From assembly GCA_017508895.1 (NCBI GenBank), contig JAFWRA010000070.1:1-50911 (forward strand): 50,911 bases of DNA, in the 5' to 3' direction. Positions 41,928 to 50,103 of the stretch are shown in pieces (the first letter of the stretch is position 1; each line of letters begins with the position of its first letter). Made by a program: the position numbers and the translations under genes. The notes beneath the pieces were generated by a model. The model saw only the letters and a list, made by a program, of their open reading frames with translations, did not search any database and was not told the DNA's origin. The DNA comes from Bacteroidales bacterium. GTDB lineage: Bacteria; Bacteroidota; Bacteroidia; Bacteroidales; F082.

Positions 41928-42806
41928 ATGAAGAACATCAGACTGATTCTTGCTGTTTTGCTCGTTGCAGCATTCAGCACCGTTTCATTTGCCCAAGAAG
42001 GCAAAACTTTGAAACGCAAAGTGGCCATCGGCCGATTCACCAATGAGACCCAGTATGGGAAAGGCATTTTCTACGACCGCGAGAATGACCCTATGCGCAA
42101 GCAAGCCATGGACATTCTTTCGTCGAAACTCGCAGCCAGCGAAAAGTTCATCCTGTTGGAACGTGACGACCTTGATGTCATCGTCAAGGAAGCCGGAAGC
42201 GAAATGCAGAAGATTGGTGCCGACTATATCATTCTTGGCTCCATCACGCAATTTGGTCGCAAGACAGAAGGCGACGAAGGTATCTTCAGCAGTACCAAGA
42301 CACAAACTGTTGAGGCTACCGTGAACGTGCGCCTCGTCGATGTGGCATCAGGCCTCATCATCTATTCCGATGAAGCAAAAGGCCAAGCCGAAACCTCTTC
42401 GAAAACCACTTTGGGCATTGGCGGCACAGCCGGATTCGATGCCACGCTGAGCGACAAAGCCATCTCGGCTGCACTCACCCAACTTGTCGAGAACATCATC
42501 AACAAATGCATGGACAAGCCTTGGAGAGGCTATATCTTAACCGTTGAGGATGGTGAATATGTCATTTCGGGCGGTGTCACACAAGGTATCACCCCTGGCA
42601 CCACGTTTGGCTTATATAAAAAAGGTAAAATGGTCAACAACCCGCAAACTGGCGCCAACGTTGAACTCCCTGGCAAGAGATTGGGACAAGTCACCGTGAC
42701 TGCCAACTTCGGCGATACCCCAGAAACAGAAATCTCCTTTGCCACTTACGAAGGCGAAGCCATCGATACCGACCATCTTGAACTTTATTATTTAATGGAG
42801 AAATAA
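41928..42806 (+). CDS. CsgG-family secreted protein
   Basis: A 292-residue member of the CsgG/HfaB family, whose founding member forms a nonameric outer-membrane export pore for curli. Visible are VAIGRFTNETQYGKGIFYD, LSSKLAASEKFILLERDDLD, GADYIILGSITQFGRKTEG, VEATVNVRLVDVASGLIIYS and a C-terminal beta-rich end (EDGEYVISGGVTQGITPGT). The signal peptide ends STVSFAQEG; there is no lipobox cysteine, whereas canonical CsgG is a lipoprotein. The three following genes all encode lipoproteins, two of them of the DUF4810 and GNA1162 types that accompany CsgG-like proteins in Neisseria and other Gram-negative bacteria. Curli subunit genes are absent, so the cargo is unknown. The start at 41928 is chosen from the signal peptide and the promoter. 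Confidence 0.85.
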   Translation: MKNIRLILAVLLVAAFSTVSFAQEGKTLKRKVAIGRFTNETQYGKGIFYDRENDPMRKQAMDILSSKLAASEKFILLERDDLDVIVKEAGSEMQKIGADYIILGSITQFGRKTEGDEGIFSSTKTQTVEATVNVRLVDVASGLIIYSDEAKGQAETSSKTTLGIGGTAGFDATLSDKAISAALTQLVENIINKCMDKPWRGYILTVEDGEYVISGGVTQGITPGTTFGLYKKGKMVNNPQTGANVELPGKRLGQVTVTANFGDTPETEISFATYEGEAIDTDHLELYYLMEK

Positions 42807-42809
42807 ACT

Positions 42810-43157
42810 ATGAAAAAGATAATCATCGCAACCTTATGCCTTTTCGTGGCCACCCTGTTCAATTCATGTGGTGTGGGCAACTATACCGTAACCTCAGGCG
42901 TTGAAGACAAAGCTTCAGTGTGCTTCTCAGCCTCAAGTGCCTATGATATCAATGTTACCATCGACGACCAACATTTTACCACAACCACCGTCAAAAACAT
43001 TGCCCATAAAACCCGCCGTAACATCAAGGAAACGGCCAAAAGTGCCATTCAGACCACTCCTGGCAGACACACAATTGAAGTGAAACGCAACGGTCAAACC
43101 GTCTATTCCAAGGAAGTGATGCTCTCTACGGGCGACACCAAAATCATCGAGTTATGA
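42810..43157 (+). CDS. Small lipoprotein in the CsgG operon
   Basis: A 115-residue lipoprotein with lipobox LFNSC (Cys20). The mature part is short and beta-rich (YDINVTIDDQHFTTTTVKN, then GRHTIEVKRNGQTVYSKEV), a pattern like a single PEGA-type or Ig-like strand pair in which a peptide is shown on the surface. I know no named family. It starts 3 bases after the csgG-like stop and its stop overlaps the next start (ATGA), so it is a fixed member of the operon and probably a partner of the complex. Confidence 0.75.
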   Translation: MKKIIIATLCLFVATLFNSCGVGNYTVTSGVEDKASVCFSASSAYDINVTIDDQHFTTTTVKNIAHKTRRNIKETAKSAIQTTPGRHTIEVKRNGQTVYSKEVMLSTGDTKIIEL

Positions 43158-43609
43158 AGAAGTTGCTTATTCTCATAGGCATAACCTTGGCACTCAGTTC
43201 GTGCATCGAAACCAAGCCGATGCTATACAACTGGGGGTACAAAAACAGTTCAAAAAACGCCTCGGAATACGAAACACTGCTTTACGACAACTACCATTCA
43301 CAAACTCCAGAGAGCGTTTGCGCCCTTTTGTGCCAATACGAGTACATGGTCACCCATCCCGGAGGCCAACGAGGCGTGATTCCTCCTGGCATCTGCGCCG
43401 AATATGGCTACCTTCTCCTCAGTTCAGGCACTGCTGATACCTTCCTCAACCACGCCACAAAAAAGCAAAAAGAGACATTCGGCGCTATGAGCGACTACAG
43501 CACGTCATTCAGAGAAAAAGGAATCGAAATGCTGCAAAAAGAGATGGAGTTGTATCCCGAATCTTCCGTTTTCATCCAACCCTTAGTCCAAAAATTCAGC
43601 CAACAATAG
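43154..43609 (+). CDS. DUF4810-family lipoprotein
   Basis: A 151-residue lipoprotein with lipobox ALSSC (Cys17). The segment KPMLYNWGYKNSSKNASEYE right after the lipid anchor, and GVIPPGICAEYGYLLLSSGT with SFREKGIEMLQKEMELYPES near the end, match the DUF4810 type that sits between CsgG-like and GNA1162-like genes elsewhere. Helical content suggests a TPR-like repeat. Function unproven; a structural part of an outer-membrane assembly is the usual idea. Start overlaps the previous stop by 4 bases; the next gene starts 2 bases after its stop. Confidence 0.8.
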   Translation: MKKLLILIGITLALSSCIETKPMLYNWGYKNSSKNASEYETLLYDNYHSQTPESVCALLCQYEYMVTHPGGQRGVIPPGICAEYGYLLLSSGTADTFLNHATKKQKETFGAMSDYSTSFREKGIEMLQKEMELYPESSVFIQPLVQKFSQQ

Positions 43610-43611
43610 CC

Positions 43612-44295
43612 ATGAAAAAGTTCCACTTCATCCTCATCGCATTCTGCGCGCTACTGTTTGCATCGTGCGAAACACTGAACCATACACGCGGCGAGTTGTA
43701 TCCCAAAATGTATGATGAAAAACCCGTGACTTTGTTGGTCATGCCCCCTATCAACAACTCTAATAACGTAGAAGCCAAGGACTTGCTTTACACTTCCATC
43801 AGCCAACCCTTGGCTGAAGCAGGTTACTATGTCATCTCGCCCCACTTGGCCATGGAAATCTTCAAGGCGGAAAGTGCCTACGATGCAGAGAACTTCATTG
43901 AAGGAAACGTGGGCATGTTCGGCAAGGTATTTGGTGCCGATGCCGTCATCTTCTCTGTGATTGACGAATGGAAGAAGAAAGGTTTCGGTATTGAGACCAA
44001 AATCACCTATATCGTGAAGTCGACGCGCACGAACGAAGTATTGTTCGATCGCACCTGTGACCTTTACCTTGACCTGAGCGACAACAATTACTATGGTGGC
44101 GGCTTGGTAGGCTCGTTGGCCAACCTTGCCGTGTCGGCCATTAACACTGCCTTGACCGATCACATCGTGGCGGCACGCAATTGCAACCAGTACATTTTCG
44201 CGGACATACCACAAGGCAAATACAGAGCCGAACACATGCAAGACCAAGAAACTCCTGCTCGCGACAAGAACATTTCGGCTACCGTTAAGAAATAA
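43612..44295 (+). CDS. GNA1162-family (DUF799) lipoprotein
   Basis: A 227-residue lipoprotein with lipobox LFASC (Cys20). The core VTLLVMPPINNSNNVEAKDL, then SISQPLAEAGYYVISPHLAM, then GKVFGADAVIFSVIDEWKKK is typical of the GNA1162 (Neisseria) family, whose fold resembles the N-terminal part of TolB and of CsgG. The tail (VAARNCNQYIFADIPQGKYR) is also family-like. It closes the four-gene CsgG cassette; the DUF2723 gene follows after 45 bases without a visible terminator, so it may be co-transcribed. Confidence 0.85.
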   Translation: MKKFHFILIAFCALLFASCETLNHTRGELYPKMYDEKPVTLLVMPPINNSNNVEAKDLLYTSISQPLAEAGYYVISPHLAMEIFKAESAYDAENFIEGNVGMFGKVFGADAVIFSVIDEWKKKGFGIETKITYIVKSTRTNEVLFDRTCDLYLDLSDNNYYGGGLVGSLANLAVSAINTALTDHIVAARNCNQYIFADIPQGKYRAEHMQDQETPARDKNISATVKK

Positions 44296-44340
44296 AGGTT
44301 CGCACCTATCAAAGAATCAACAAGTAACATAAATATCATT

Positions 44341-47300
44341 ATGACATTCAAAAGGTTAAACAACATTACAGGATGGCTGGCAGGACTGATTGCCACCGTC
44401 GTGTATTTCCTCACGCTGGAACCTACCGTGAGCTGGTGGGACTGCGGTGAGTACATTTCAACGGCTTACAAACTTCAAGTGGGCCACCCGCCCGGGGCAC
44501 CTTTGTTCCAGATGATCGGGCGTTTCTTCTCGCTCTTTGCAGGCGGCGACGTCACCAAGGTGGCCATGATGGTCAATGTGATGTCGGCCATTTGCAGCGG
44601 TCTCACCATCGTCTTCCTTTTCTGGACCATCACCATGATGGTGCGAAAAGTGTGGATGAAGGAAGGCGAAGACGCACCTTGGGTAAATAAAATAGGTGTG
44701 CTGCTGGCTGGATTTGTCGGCGCAGTGGCTTACACCTTCACCGAGTCATTTTGGTTCAACGCCGTGGAGGGCGAGGTCTATGCCATGTCTTCACTTTTCA
44801 CAGCCATTACCTTCTGGGCTATCTTGAAATGGGAGCAAGTGGCCGATGACCCCAAAAGCACACGTTGGATCATCTTCATCGCCTTCCTCATTGGCCTTTC
44901 CATCGGTGTACACTTGCTTAACTTGCTGTGTATCCCAGCTTTCGTGTATGTAGTTTACTTTAAAAAATGGAAAAAGACCTCGTTCTGGGGCTTTGTTCTG
45001 GCAGGTGTCGTCTCCGTGGCTTTGTTGTGGTTCATCAACATGTTCCTCGTGCCCCAAGTCATCAACATGGCGGGCAAGATGGAATTGTTCTTTGTGAACT
45101 CACTTGGCGCACCTTTTAACCTTGGTTCCATTGTCTATTTCGCCATCATCATCGGCCTCATCATCTGGGGATTGTGGTACACGGGCAAGAAAGGCAAGGT
45201 GATTTGGAACACTGCCATCCTCTCCTTTATGTTTATCCTCATCGGCTATTCATCGTTCTTCATGCTGATTATCCGCGCCAATACCAACACGCCCATCAAT
45301 GAGAACGAGCCAAAGGATGCCCTTTCGATGCTGGCATACATCAATCGCGATCAATATGGCAGTTGGCCTTTGCTTTATGGGCCTTATTACAATGCCCCCG
45401 CTGTTGATCTGAAAGACGGCAAGCCTGTGTATGTCAAGGACAAAGAAGCAGGTCGCTACGTCATCACCGACGACAACAAACGAAGCGTTCCCGTATATCC
45501 TGACGAAATGAAGACCCTTTTCCCGCGCATGTGGAGCACACAAAGAGGCTCACACTCAGAGATATACGAAAGCTATCGCAAGAATGAAAACGGTGTGGTC
45601 ACAGGCACGCCCGTACGTGTTAGGAACTACCGTGGAGAATCAGTCATGGTCAACAAGCCCACTTTTGGACAAAACCTGAAATTCTTCATCAACTACCAAT
45701 GCAATTGGATGTATTGGCGCTACTTCATGTGGAATTTCGTGGGTCGTCAGAACGACATCGAGAGCCAGGGTGAACTGAGCCACGGCAACTGGCTCAGCGG
45801 CATCAGTTTCATCGACAACGCCCGACTTGGCGACCAGGACAACATCCCTGCCTGCATGCAAAACCCAGGACGCACCACCTATTATTTCTTGCCTCTCATC
45901 CTTGGTCTCATCGGCTTGTTTTGGCTGCTTAAGAACGACCTGAAGCAGAGTTGGATCATCTTCCTGCTCTTCTTCCTGACAGGTTTGGCCATCATTATCT
46001 ATTTGAACCAAACGCCGCAACAGCCCCGTGAGCGCGACTACAGTTATGCAGGCTCATTCTATGCCTTCGCCATTTGGATTGGTTTTGGCGTCATCGCCAT
46101 CATCGACTGGATCGGCAAGTTGACCAAGAAGAACAGCATGGTTACCACCGTAGCGATCGGATTGGCCTGCTTCCTTGCCGTGCCTTGTGTTTTGGCCTCC
46201 AATGGTTGGGAAGAGCACAACCGTTCGGGCAAGACCTCGGCCCGCGACTGGGCGCGAAACTATCTTGCCCAATTGCCTCCTAACTCGGTCATCTTCACCC
46301 GTGGCGATAACGACACCTTCCCCTTGTGGTACGTGCAAGAGGTGGAAGGCTTCCGCACCGATGTGCGTGTATGCAACTACATGCTTTCGAGCGGCTATTG
46401 GTATGTTCACCAAATGGGGCGCAAAGTGTATGAATCCGAGAAACTTCCGCTCACATTGACCCAGAAAGAATACGACAACGGCATCAACGAATCGATACCT
46501 GTCGAAGAGGAAGATTACTTCCAGGGCAAACAGGTGGAGCTGAAGCAGGTCATCGACTTCATCCACAACCCCAAGGCAGTGAAACGTTACGTAGGCGGCA
46601 CCTACAATTACATCCCTTGCCGCAATGTGAAGCTTACTGTCGACAAAGAGGCCTGCATACGTAATGGCATTGTTCCAGAAAGCATGCAAGACCAAATCGT
46701 TGATGAAATCACGTGGGAAATCAAGGACAACTGGTTATACAAAAACTCCATTATGCTCTTGGACTTCTTCGCCACCAACAATTGGGAACGCCCAGTGTAT
46801 TTCACCTCGTTCAGCGACATGTCGAAGGTGCTCGGCATCGACAAATACCTCCACATGGAAGGCTTGGCCTATCGTTTCATCCCCGTTGAGGCCGAAGATT
46901 ACATCAAGGCCTATCGTGGCGGCGTGTATCGTGACGGCAGCTATGACCTCTTGGTCACCAAAGCCGACCAAGGCATCACCAATTGGGGTAGCTTGAACCA
47001 AGAAGGCGTGGTGCCCGACCGCGAGAGTGTGCGCAACATGAGCTATGCCCAGTTGGCTTATTCGCGTTTGGCTCAGGCCCTGGTCAACCACGACCAATTT
47101 GATTCGGCCGTCATCGTGATGGACAAGTTCCAGGATTTCTTCCCCAACGAGAAGTTCCCTGCCGAGATCCACACCTACCAGTTCCCGGAGATGTACTACA
47201 TCTGCGGCGCCACCGACAAGGGTGACGACTATATGATGAAGCTGGTCAACAATTATTGCGACAAGATTCATTACTATGGGGGCATGAAGCCAAAGTTCCA

Positions 47301-47445
47301 AAAATACTACGAGGAAGACATTGAGGAAGGCTTAAGTCTGCTCAAGCACTTCAGTGGCGTGGCGAAGAAATACGAACGCAACGAGTTGGCGCAACTGATT
47401 ACCGACCGGATGATGCAATACATTGATATGTTTTATGTAGAATAA
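44341..47445 (+). CDS. DUF2723 membrane protein (GT-C glycosyltransferase-like)
   Basis: A 1034-residue inner-membrane protein. The first 620 residues contain about twelve hydrophobic segments; the rest is soluble and probably periplasmic. The first loop VSWWDCGEYISTAYKLQVGH with acidic Asp and Glu, followed by PPGAPLFQMIGRFFSLFAGG, is the hallmark of DUF2723 proteins, which are related to protein O-mannosyltransferases of the GT-C fold. The C-terminal part has YNYIPCRNVKLTVDKE and TPR-like helices at the end. The role in Bacteroidota is not established; transfer of sugars to exported proteins is a fair guess, and its place after a lipoprotein operon would fit an envelope role. A strong terminator follows. 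Confidence 0.85.
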   Translation: MTFKRLNNITGWLAGLIATVVYFLTLEPTVSWWDCGEYISTAYKLQVGHPPGAPLFQMIGRFFSLFAGGDVTKVAMMVNVMSAICSGLTIVFLFWTITMMVRKVWMKEGEDAPWVNKIGVLLAGFVGAVAYTFTESFWFNAVEGEVYAMSSLFTAITFWAILKWEQVADDPKSTRWIIFIAFLIGLSIGVHLLNLLCIPAFVYVVYFKKWKKTSFWGFVLAGVVSVALLWFINMFLVPQVINMAGKMELFFVNSLGAPFNLGSIVYFAIIIGLIIWGLWYTGKKGKVIWNTAILSFMFILIGYSSFFMLIIRANTNTPINENEPKDALSMLAYINRDQYGSWPLLYGPYYNAPAVDLKDGKPVYVKDKEAGRYVITDDNKRSVPVYPDEMKTLFPRMWSTQRGSHSEIYESYRKNENGVVTGTPVRVRNYRGESVMVNKPTFGQNLKFFINYQCNWMYWRYFMWNFVGRQNDIESQGELSHGNWLSGISFIDNARLGDQDNIPACMQNPGRTTYYFLPLILGLIGLFWLLKNDLKQSWIIFLLFFLTGLAIIIYLNQTPQQPRERDYSYAGSFYAFAIWIGFGVIAIIDWIGKLTKKNSMVTTVAIGLACFLAVPCVLASNGWEEHNRSGKTSARDWARNYLAQLPPNSVIFTRGDNDTFPLWYVQEVEGFRTDVRVCNYMLSSGYWYVHQMGRKVYESEKLPLTLTQKEYDNGINESIPVEEEDYFQGKQVELKQVIDFIHNPKAVKRYVGGTYNYIPCRNVKLTVDKEACIRNGIVPESMQDQIVDEITWEIKDNWLYKNSIMLLDFFATNNWERPVYFTSFSDMSKVLGIDKYLHMEGLAYRFIPVEAEDYIKAYRGGVYRDGSYDLLVTKADQGITNWGSLNQEGVVPDRESVRNMSYAQLAYSRLAQALVNHDQFDSAVIVMDKFQDFFPNEKFPAEIHTYQFPEMYYICGATDKGDDYMMKLVNNYCDKIHYYGGMKPKFQKYYEEDIEEGLSLLKHFSGVAKKYERNELAQLITDRMMQYIDMFYVE

Positions 47446-47464
47446 TCTCCGATTGTATTGAAAG

Positions 47465-47506
47465 AAAACCAGCATTTGGAGCTTTCCAAATGCTGGTTTT
47501 TTTCTT
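47465..47506. terminator. Strong bidirectional terminator after the DUF2723 gene
   Basis: Perfect 16-bp stem AAAACCAGCATTTGGA / TCCAAATGCTGGTTTT around GCTT, followed by TTTCTT. It lies between the convergent DUF2723 gene and lgt. Confidence 0.92.
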
Positions 47507-47533
47507 ATAGCTTATCGAATGTACTATTCACAA

Positions 47534-48445
47534 TCACTCATTCGCAACCAATCTCTTACGATTCACAAAGCTCCAAACGATCATCCCAATGCCAATAAGG
47601 ACGAAGGGGACGCTCAGCCATTGACCCATATCGAAAACCATGTTGCGCTCGAATTCGACTTGGACGTTTTTCAAGAACTCAATGCAGATGCGCGAGCCGA
47701 AGATGATAACGAGGAAAGTGCCAAACATCAAGCCGGGCTGCTTATGGCCGAGGTCGCGCTTGTAGTACATCCACAAAAGAATGCCCATCGCCACAAGGCA
47801 GAAGAAAGCCTCATAAAGTCCCGTCGGGTGGCAAGGCAGCCACTCGCTTGGCGGACAAGGGGCATCCCAAGCGTTACAAGCCGTGTAGTTGTCGACCGTG
47901 CCGCAGAATTGCTCCGCACCACGCAAAAAGACGAAGCCCCAAGGCAATGAAGTCGGTGTGCCATATATCTCATGGTTAATCACATTGCCCACGCGAATCA
48001 ATGCCCCGACAAGGCACACCGCCACCACAATGCGGTCGAGAATCCAGATGTAGTTGATATGTTGCAAGTCATTTTTCTCCTTCTTCGACTTGTTATAGTT
48101 GCGCACATAAAGCCACAAGCCTATCAAAATACCGATGGCGCCGCCGTGGCTGGCCAAACCGCCTTCCCAAACCGCAAAGATTTTCAAAGGATTAGAAAGA
48201 TAGTAATCAGGTTCATAAAAGAGGCAATGTCCGAGGCGTGCTCCGACAACGGTTGAAACAAGCATATAGATGAGCAACTTATCCAACGCATCCTCGGCCA
48301 TTTTCTCTCTCTGGTAAATGCGTTTCATGATAAAGTAACCGATTAAAAAGCCCAAAGCCCACAGCAGGCCGTACCAACGGACTTGAAGGCTCCCTAAATG
48401 GAAAAGCACTGGGTCGACATTCCAGGTGATGTAGTTTAAAATCAT
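47534..48445 (-). CDS. lgt: Prolipoprotein diacylglyceryl transferase
   Basis: Adds the diacylglyceryl group to lipobox cysteines, the first step of lipoprotein maturation. The 303 residues hold seven membrane segments. Motifs: SLQVRWYGLLWALGFLIGYF at the start, VGARLGHCLFYEPDYYLSNP (conserved Arg and Tyr), AVWEGGLASHGGAIG (with the essential His), GNVINHEIYGTPTSLPWGF and HPTGLYEAFFCL. Between residues 180 and 200 it has an inserted piece (TVDNYTACNAWDAPCPPSEW) with two cysteines, as seen in other Bacteroidota Lgt proteins. Its substrates include the lipoproteins encoded just beside it. Confidence 0.97.
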   Translation of the reverse strand: MILNYITWNVDPVLFHLGSLQVRWYGLLWALGFLIGYFIMKRIYQREKMAEDALDKLLIYMLVSTVVGARLGHCLFYEPDYYLSNPLKIFAVWEGGLASHGGAIGILIGLWLYVRNYNKSKKEKNDLQHINYIWILDRIVVAVCLVGALIRVGNVINHEIYGTPTSLPWGFVFLRGAEQFCGTVDNYTACNAWDAPCPPSEWLPCHPTGLYEAFFCLVAMGILLWMYYKRDLGHKQPGLMFGTFLVIIFGSRICIEFLKNVQVEFERNMVFDMGQWLSVPFVLIGIGMIVWSFVNRKRLVANE

Positions 48446-48462
48446 GGTCTTATATTTTGCGG

Positions 48463-48470
48463 CAAAAGTA
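48463..48470 (-). promoter_or_regulatory. Bacteroidota -7 promoter box TACTTTTG for lgt
   Basis: Exact TAnnTTTG match on the minus strand, 17 bases before the lgt start. Confidence 0.6.
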
Positions 48471-48513
48471 ATGATAATTGTTGAATCGTTGATTGTTTAA
48501 TTGTTTAATTGTT

Positions 48514-48588
48514 GGCTTATGGCCTATAACTTATAGCCTATGGCTGCCCCAATACAAAGGCAAGCCATAGGCTATAGGCCATTGGCCT
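48514..48588. repeat. Hairpin element of the TATGGCC family between lgt and the sigma factor gene
   Basis: The left arm 48519-48548 starts ATGGCCTATA and ends TATGGCTGCC; the right arm 48559-48582 reads GGCAAGCCATAGG, then CTATAGGCCAT. The arms pair almost fully, with a 7-base insertion on the left. The words are those of the element at 31432-31526. Its place between two divergent promoters argues against a terminator. A TTTAATTGTT-rich stretch (48490-48512) precedes it; a similar stretch is at 15431-15468. Confidence 0.75.
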
Positions 48589-48611
48589 AGTCGAAAAAAA
48601 TTCATAAAAAT

Positions 48612-48635
48612 GTAACTTTTTTTCCATTTCTCCGT
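48612..48635 (+). promoter_or_regulatory. Candidate ECF-type promoter of the sigma factor gene
   Basis: GTAAC at 48612-48616 and CGT at 48633-48635, with 16 bases between AAC and CGT, match the general AAC / CGT layout of ECF promoters. The transcript would start near 48643, just before the ATG at 48651, which suggests autoregulation. Confidence 0.45.
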
Positions 48636-48637
48636 AT

Positions 48638-48645
48638 TACCTTTG
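48638..48645 (+). promoter_or_regulatory. Bacteroidota -7 promoter box TACCTTTG before the sigma factor gene
   Basis: Exact TAnnTTTG match, but only 5 bases before the ATG; used by the housekeeping sigma factor it would give a practically leaderless message. Confidence 0.4.
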
Positions 48646-48650
48646 TAACG

Positions 48651-49151
48651 ATGGACAGAAGTCAGTACAACCAGTGCGTGGAGCAATATGCCGACCGGCT
48701 TTTCCGCTTCGCGTTCTCAAGCCTCCGCAACCGCGAGCAGGCCGAGGACGTGGTGCAGGAGAGCTTTGCCCGCGTTTGGGAGAAAGTCAAGACGATTGAT
48801 TTTGCGAAGGCTAAATCCTACCTTTTCACCACCGCCCACCACGCCATGATTGACGAAGTCCGTCACAAACAACGCTTTGCGAGCGTCGAAGAGCCTTTGC
48901 CAGCCGACGCGAAAACCACGCCGAGACAGTTTCCTGACGTGAACGAAGTCTTGCACAAGACCTTGGCCACCCTGCCCGAAGCGCAGCGTAACGCCTTGCT
49001 GCTGCGCGACTACGAGGGCTACAGCTACCAAGAAATCGGCGATATCACGGGAATGAGCGAGTCGCAAGTGAAGGTCAACATCTTCCGCGCACGCACTACA
49101 TTGAAAAACAAACTGAAAAGCATCGACAACCTTATCGACATAGTGCCATGA
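48651..49151 (+). CDS. ECF-type RNA polymerase sigma factor
   Basis: A 166-residue sigma-70 family factor with only regions 2 and 4. Region 2: YADRLFRFAFSSLRNREQAE, then DVVQESFARVWEKVK and AKSYLFTTAHHAMIDEVRHK. Region 4: LPEAQRNALLLRDYEGYSYQ, then EIGDITGMSESQVKVNIFRA. The stop overlaps the start of the next gene (ATGA). The next protein has a single membrane segment, as an anti-sigma factor would. No FecR or SusC-type partner is adjacent, so a nutrient-uptake role is not indicated; control of envelope functions is likely, with the barrel gene at 50104 as a possible target. Confidence 0.93.
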   Translation: MDRSQYNQCVEQYADRLFRFAFSSLRNREQAEDVVQESFARVWEKVKTIDFAKAKSYLFTTAHHAMIDEVRHKQRFASVEEPLPADAKTTPRQFPDVNEVLHKTLATLPEAQRNALLLRDYEGYSYQEIGDITGMSESQVKVNIFRARTTLKNKLKSIDNLIDIVP

Positions 49152-49984
49152 AAACGAACATCACCACCGACAACTACGAGGCCTACCTTCTGGATTACAT
49201 GGAAGGTAACCTCAGCCCCGACGAGGCAGAGCAGCTGAAAGCCTTCGTCGCGGCACAAGGTATGGACTGGAACGAGCTCACCGAAGAGCTACCCCATCTC
49301 GAAGCACCTCAGATTGCCTTCGAGGGAAAAGAAAAGATGAAAAAGAAAGCAACAGTCGTACCGCTCTATGTCAAAATCGCTTCAATTGCCGCTGCCGCAG
49401 GACTGCTGCTCACCGTCACGTTGTGGCCCGAAAAATCGATGCAAAAAACCGAAACCATTGCCGAATTGAAGCCCATCCTTCCAGGAAGGCTCATCACCGC
49501 AAGCGAAACCACGGCCTTGCCTACGAGAACATTCCATTTTACTCAGCCACAAGTCGTTAAAAAAGAAAGACCAACAATTTCCGAAACCGTTTCAAAAAGG
49601 GTTGAAATGCCGCTTGTTGCCCAATTGGAATCTCAAAAAGCGCCAGTTTTACCCACCTCATCGACTGTCTCCGAACCCGATTTCGATCTGTTGGCTTTCC
49701 GCATGAACACCAACCTCACCTTGGCGCTCATCAACGAATACGATTTGAATAGCTTTTCGAAGGATGAGGAATACGACCGCGAGCCTTCGCTCATCGGCAA
49801 AGGCCTACTATGGCTAACGAAGGGTCGCCACGACAGTTTTGCCAGCATCATCGCTTCCGGATTAACCACCGCCAAGAAAGAGCTCGACTTGGCCGCCACC
49901 GACTTTGCCCTGACCGCCTACAACCGTGCGGACGAAAGTTTTGAAGAAGCCAAGGAATATTGGGAGGAGAAACGCGGGGAATGA
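49148..49984 (+). CDS. Single-pass membrane protein, probable anti-sigma factor
   Basis: A 278-residue protein coupled to the sigma gene by a 4-base overlap. The N-terminal part, YEAYLLDYMEGNLSPDEAEQ (about 10-29), is the kind of short helical motif seen in anti-sigma factors of Bacteroidota (compare A-Y-L-x-G-x-L-S/D-x-x). One membrane segment lies at about 71-93 (VPLYVKIASIAAAAGLLLTV). The periplasmic part starts with a Pro- and Thr-rich linker (about 105-190) and ends in a helical piece (DLAATDFALTAYNRADESFE). No zinc H-x-x-x-C-x-x-C motif is present, so it is not a ZAS-type anti-sigma factor. The role follows from context. Confidence 0.75.
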   Translation: MKTNITTDNYEAYLLDYMEGNLSPDEAEQLKAFVAAQGMDWNELTEELPHLEAPQIAFEGKEKMKKKATVVPLYVKIASIAAAAGLLLTVTLWPEKSMQKTETIAELKPILPGRLITASETTALPTRTFHFTQPQVVKKERPTISETVSKRVEMPLVAQLESQKAPVLPTSSTVSEPDFDLLAFRMNTNLTLALINEYDLNSFSKDEEYDREPSLIGKGLLWLTKGRHDSFASIIASGLTTAKKELDLAATDFALTAYNRADESFEEAKEYWEEKRGE

Positions 49985-49992
49985 TTTAAAGC

Positions 49993-50076
49993 ACGCAGAA
50001 ATCGCAAAACCATGTGAAACCTGCCGGACGCTTATTTTGCGTCGCATTGCGATTCCAAATTCTGCGATTTCTGCGT
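49993..50076. repeat. MITE-like inverted repeat between anti-sigma gene and barrel gene
   Basis: Perfect 14-bp arms ACGCAGAAATCGCA (49993-50006) and TGCGATTTCTGCGT (50063-50076), separated by 56 bases that contain further words of the same kind (GCGTCGCATTGCGATT). No open frame inside. Confidence 0.75.
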
Positions 50077-50083
50077 AAAATAG

Positions 50084-50100
50084 AATCTCAGCGTGAGATT
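50084..50100. terminator. Small hairpin at the end of the barrel gene
   Basis: Perfect 7-bp stem AATCTCA / TGAGATT around GCG, 3 bases beyond the stop of the minus-strand gene. The following T-tract is weak. Confidence 0.45.
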
Positions 50101-50103
50101 ATA

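Noticed and set aside
41774..42067. Minus-strand open frame of 97 codons upstream of and overlapping the csgG-like gene
   Set aside because: Half is antisense to the CsgG-like coding sequence and the rest is AT-rich promoter region.
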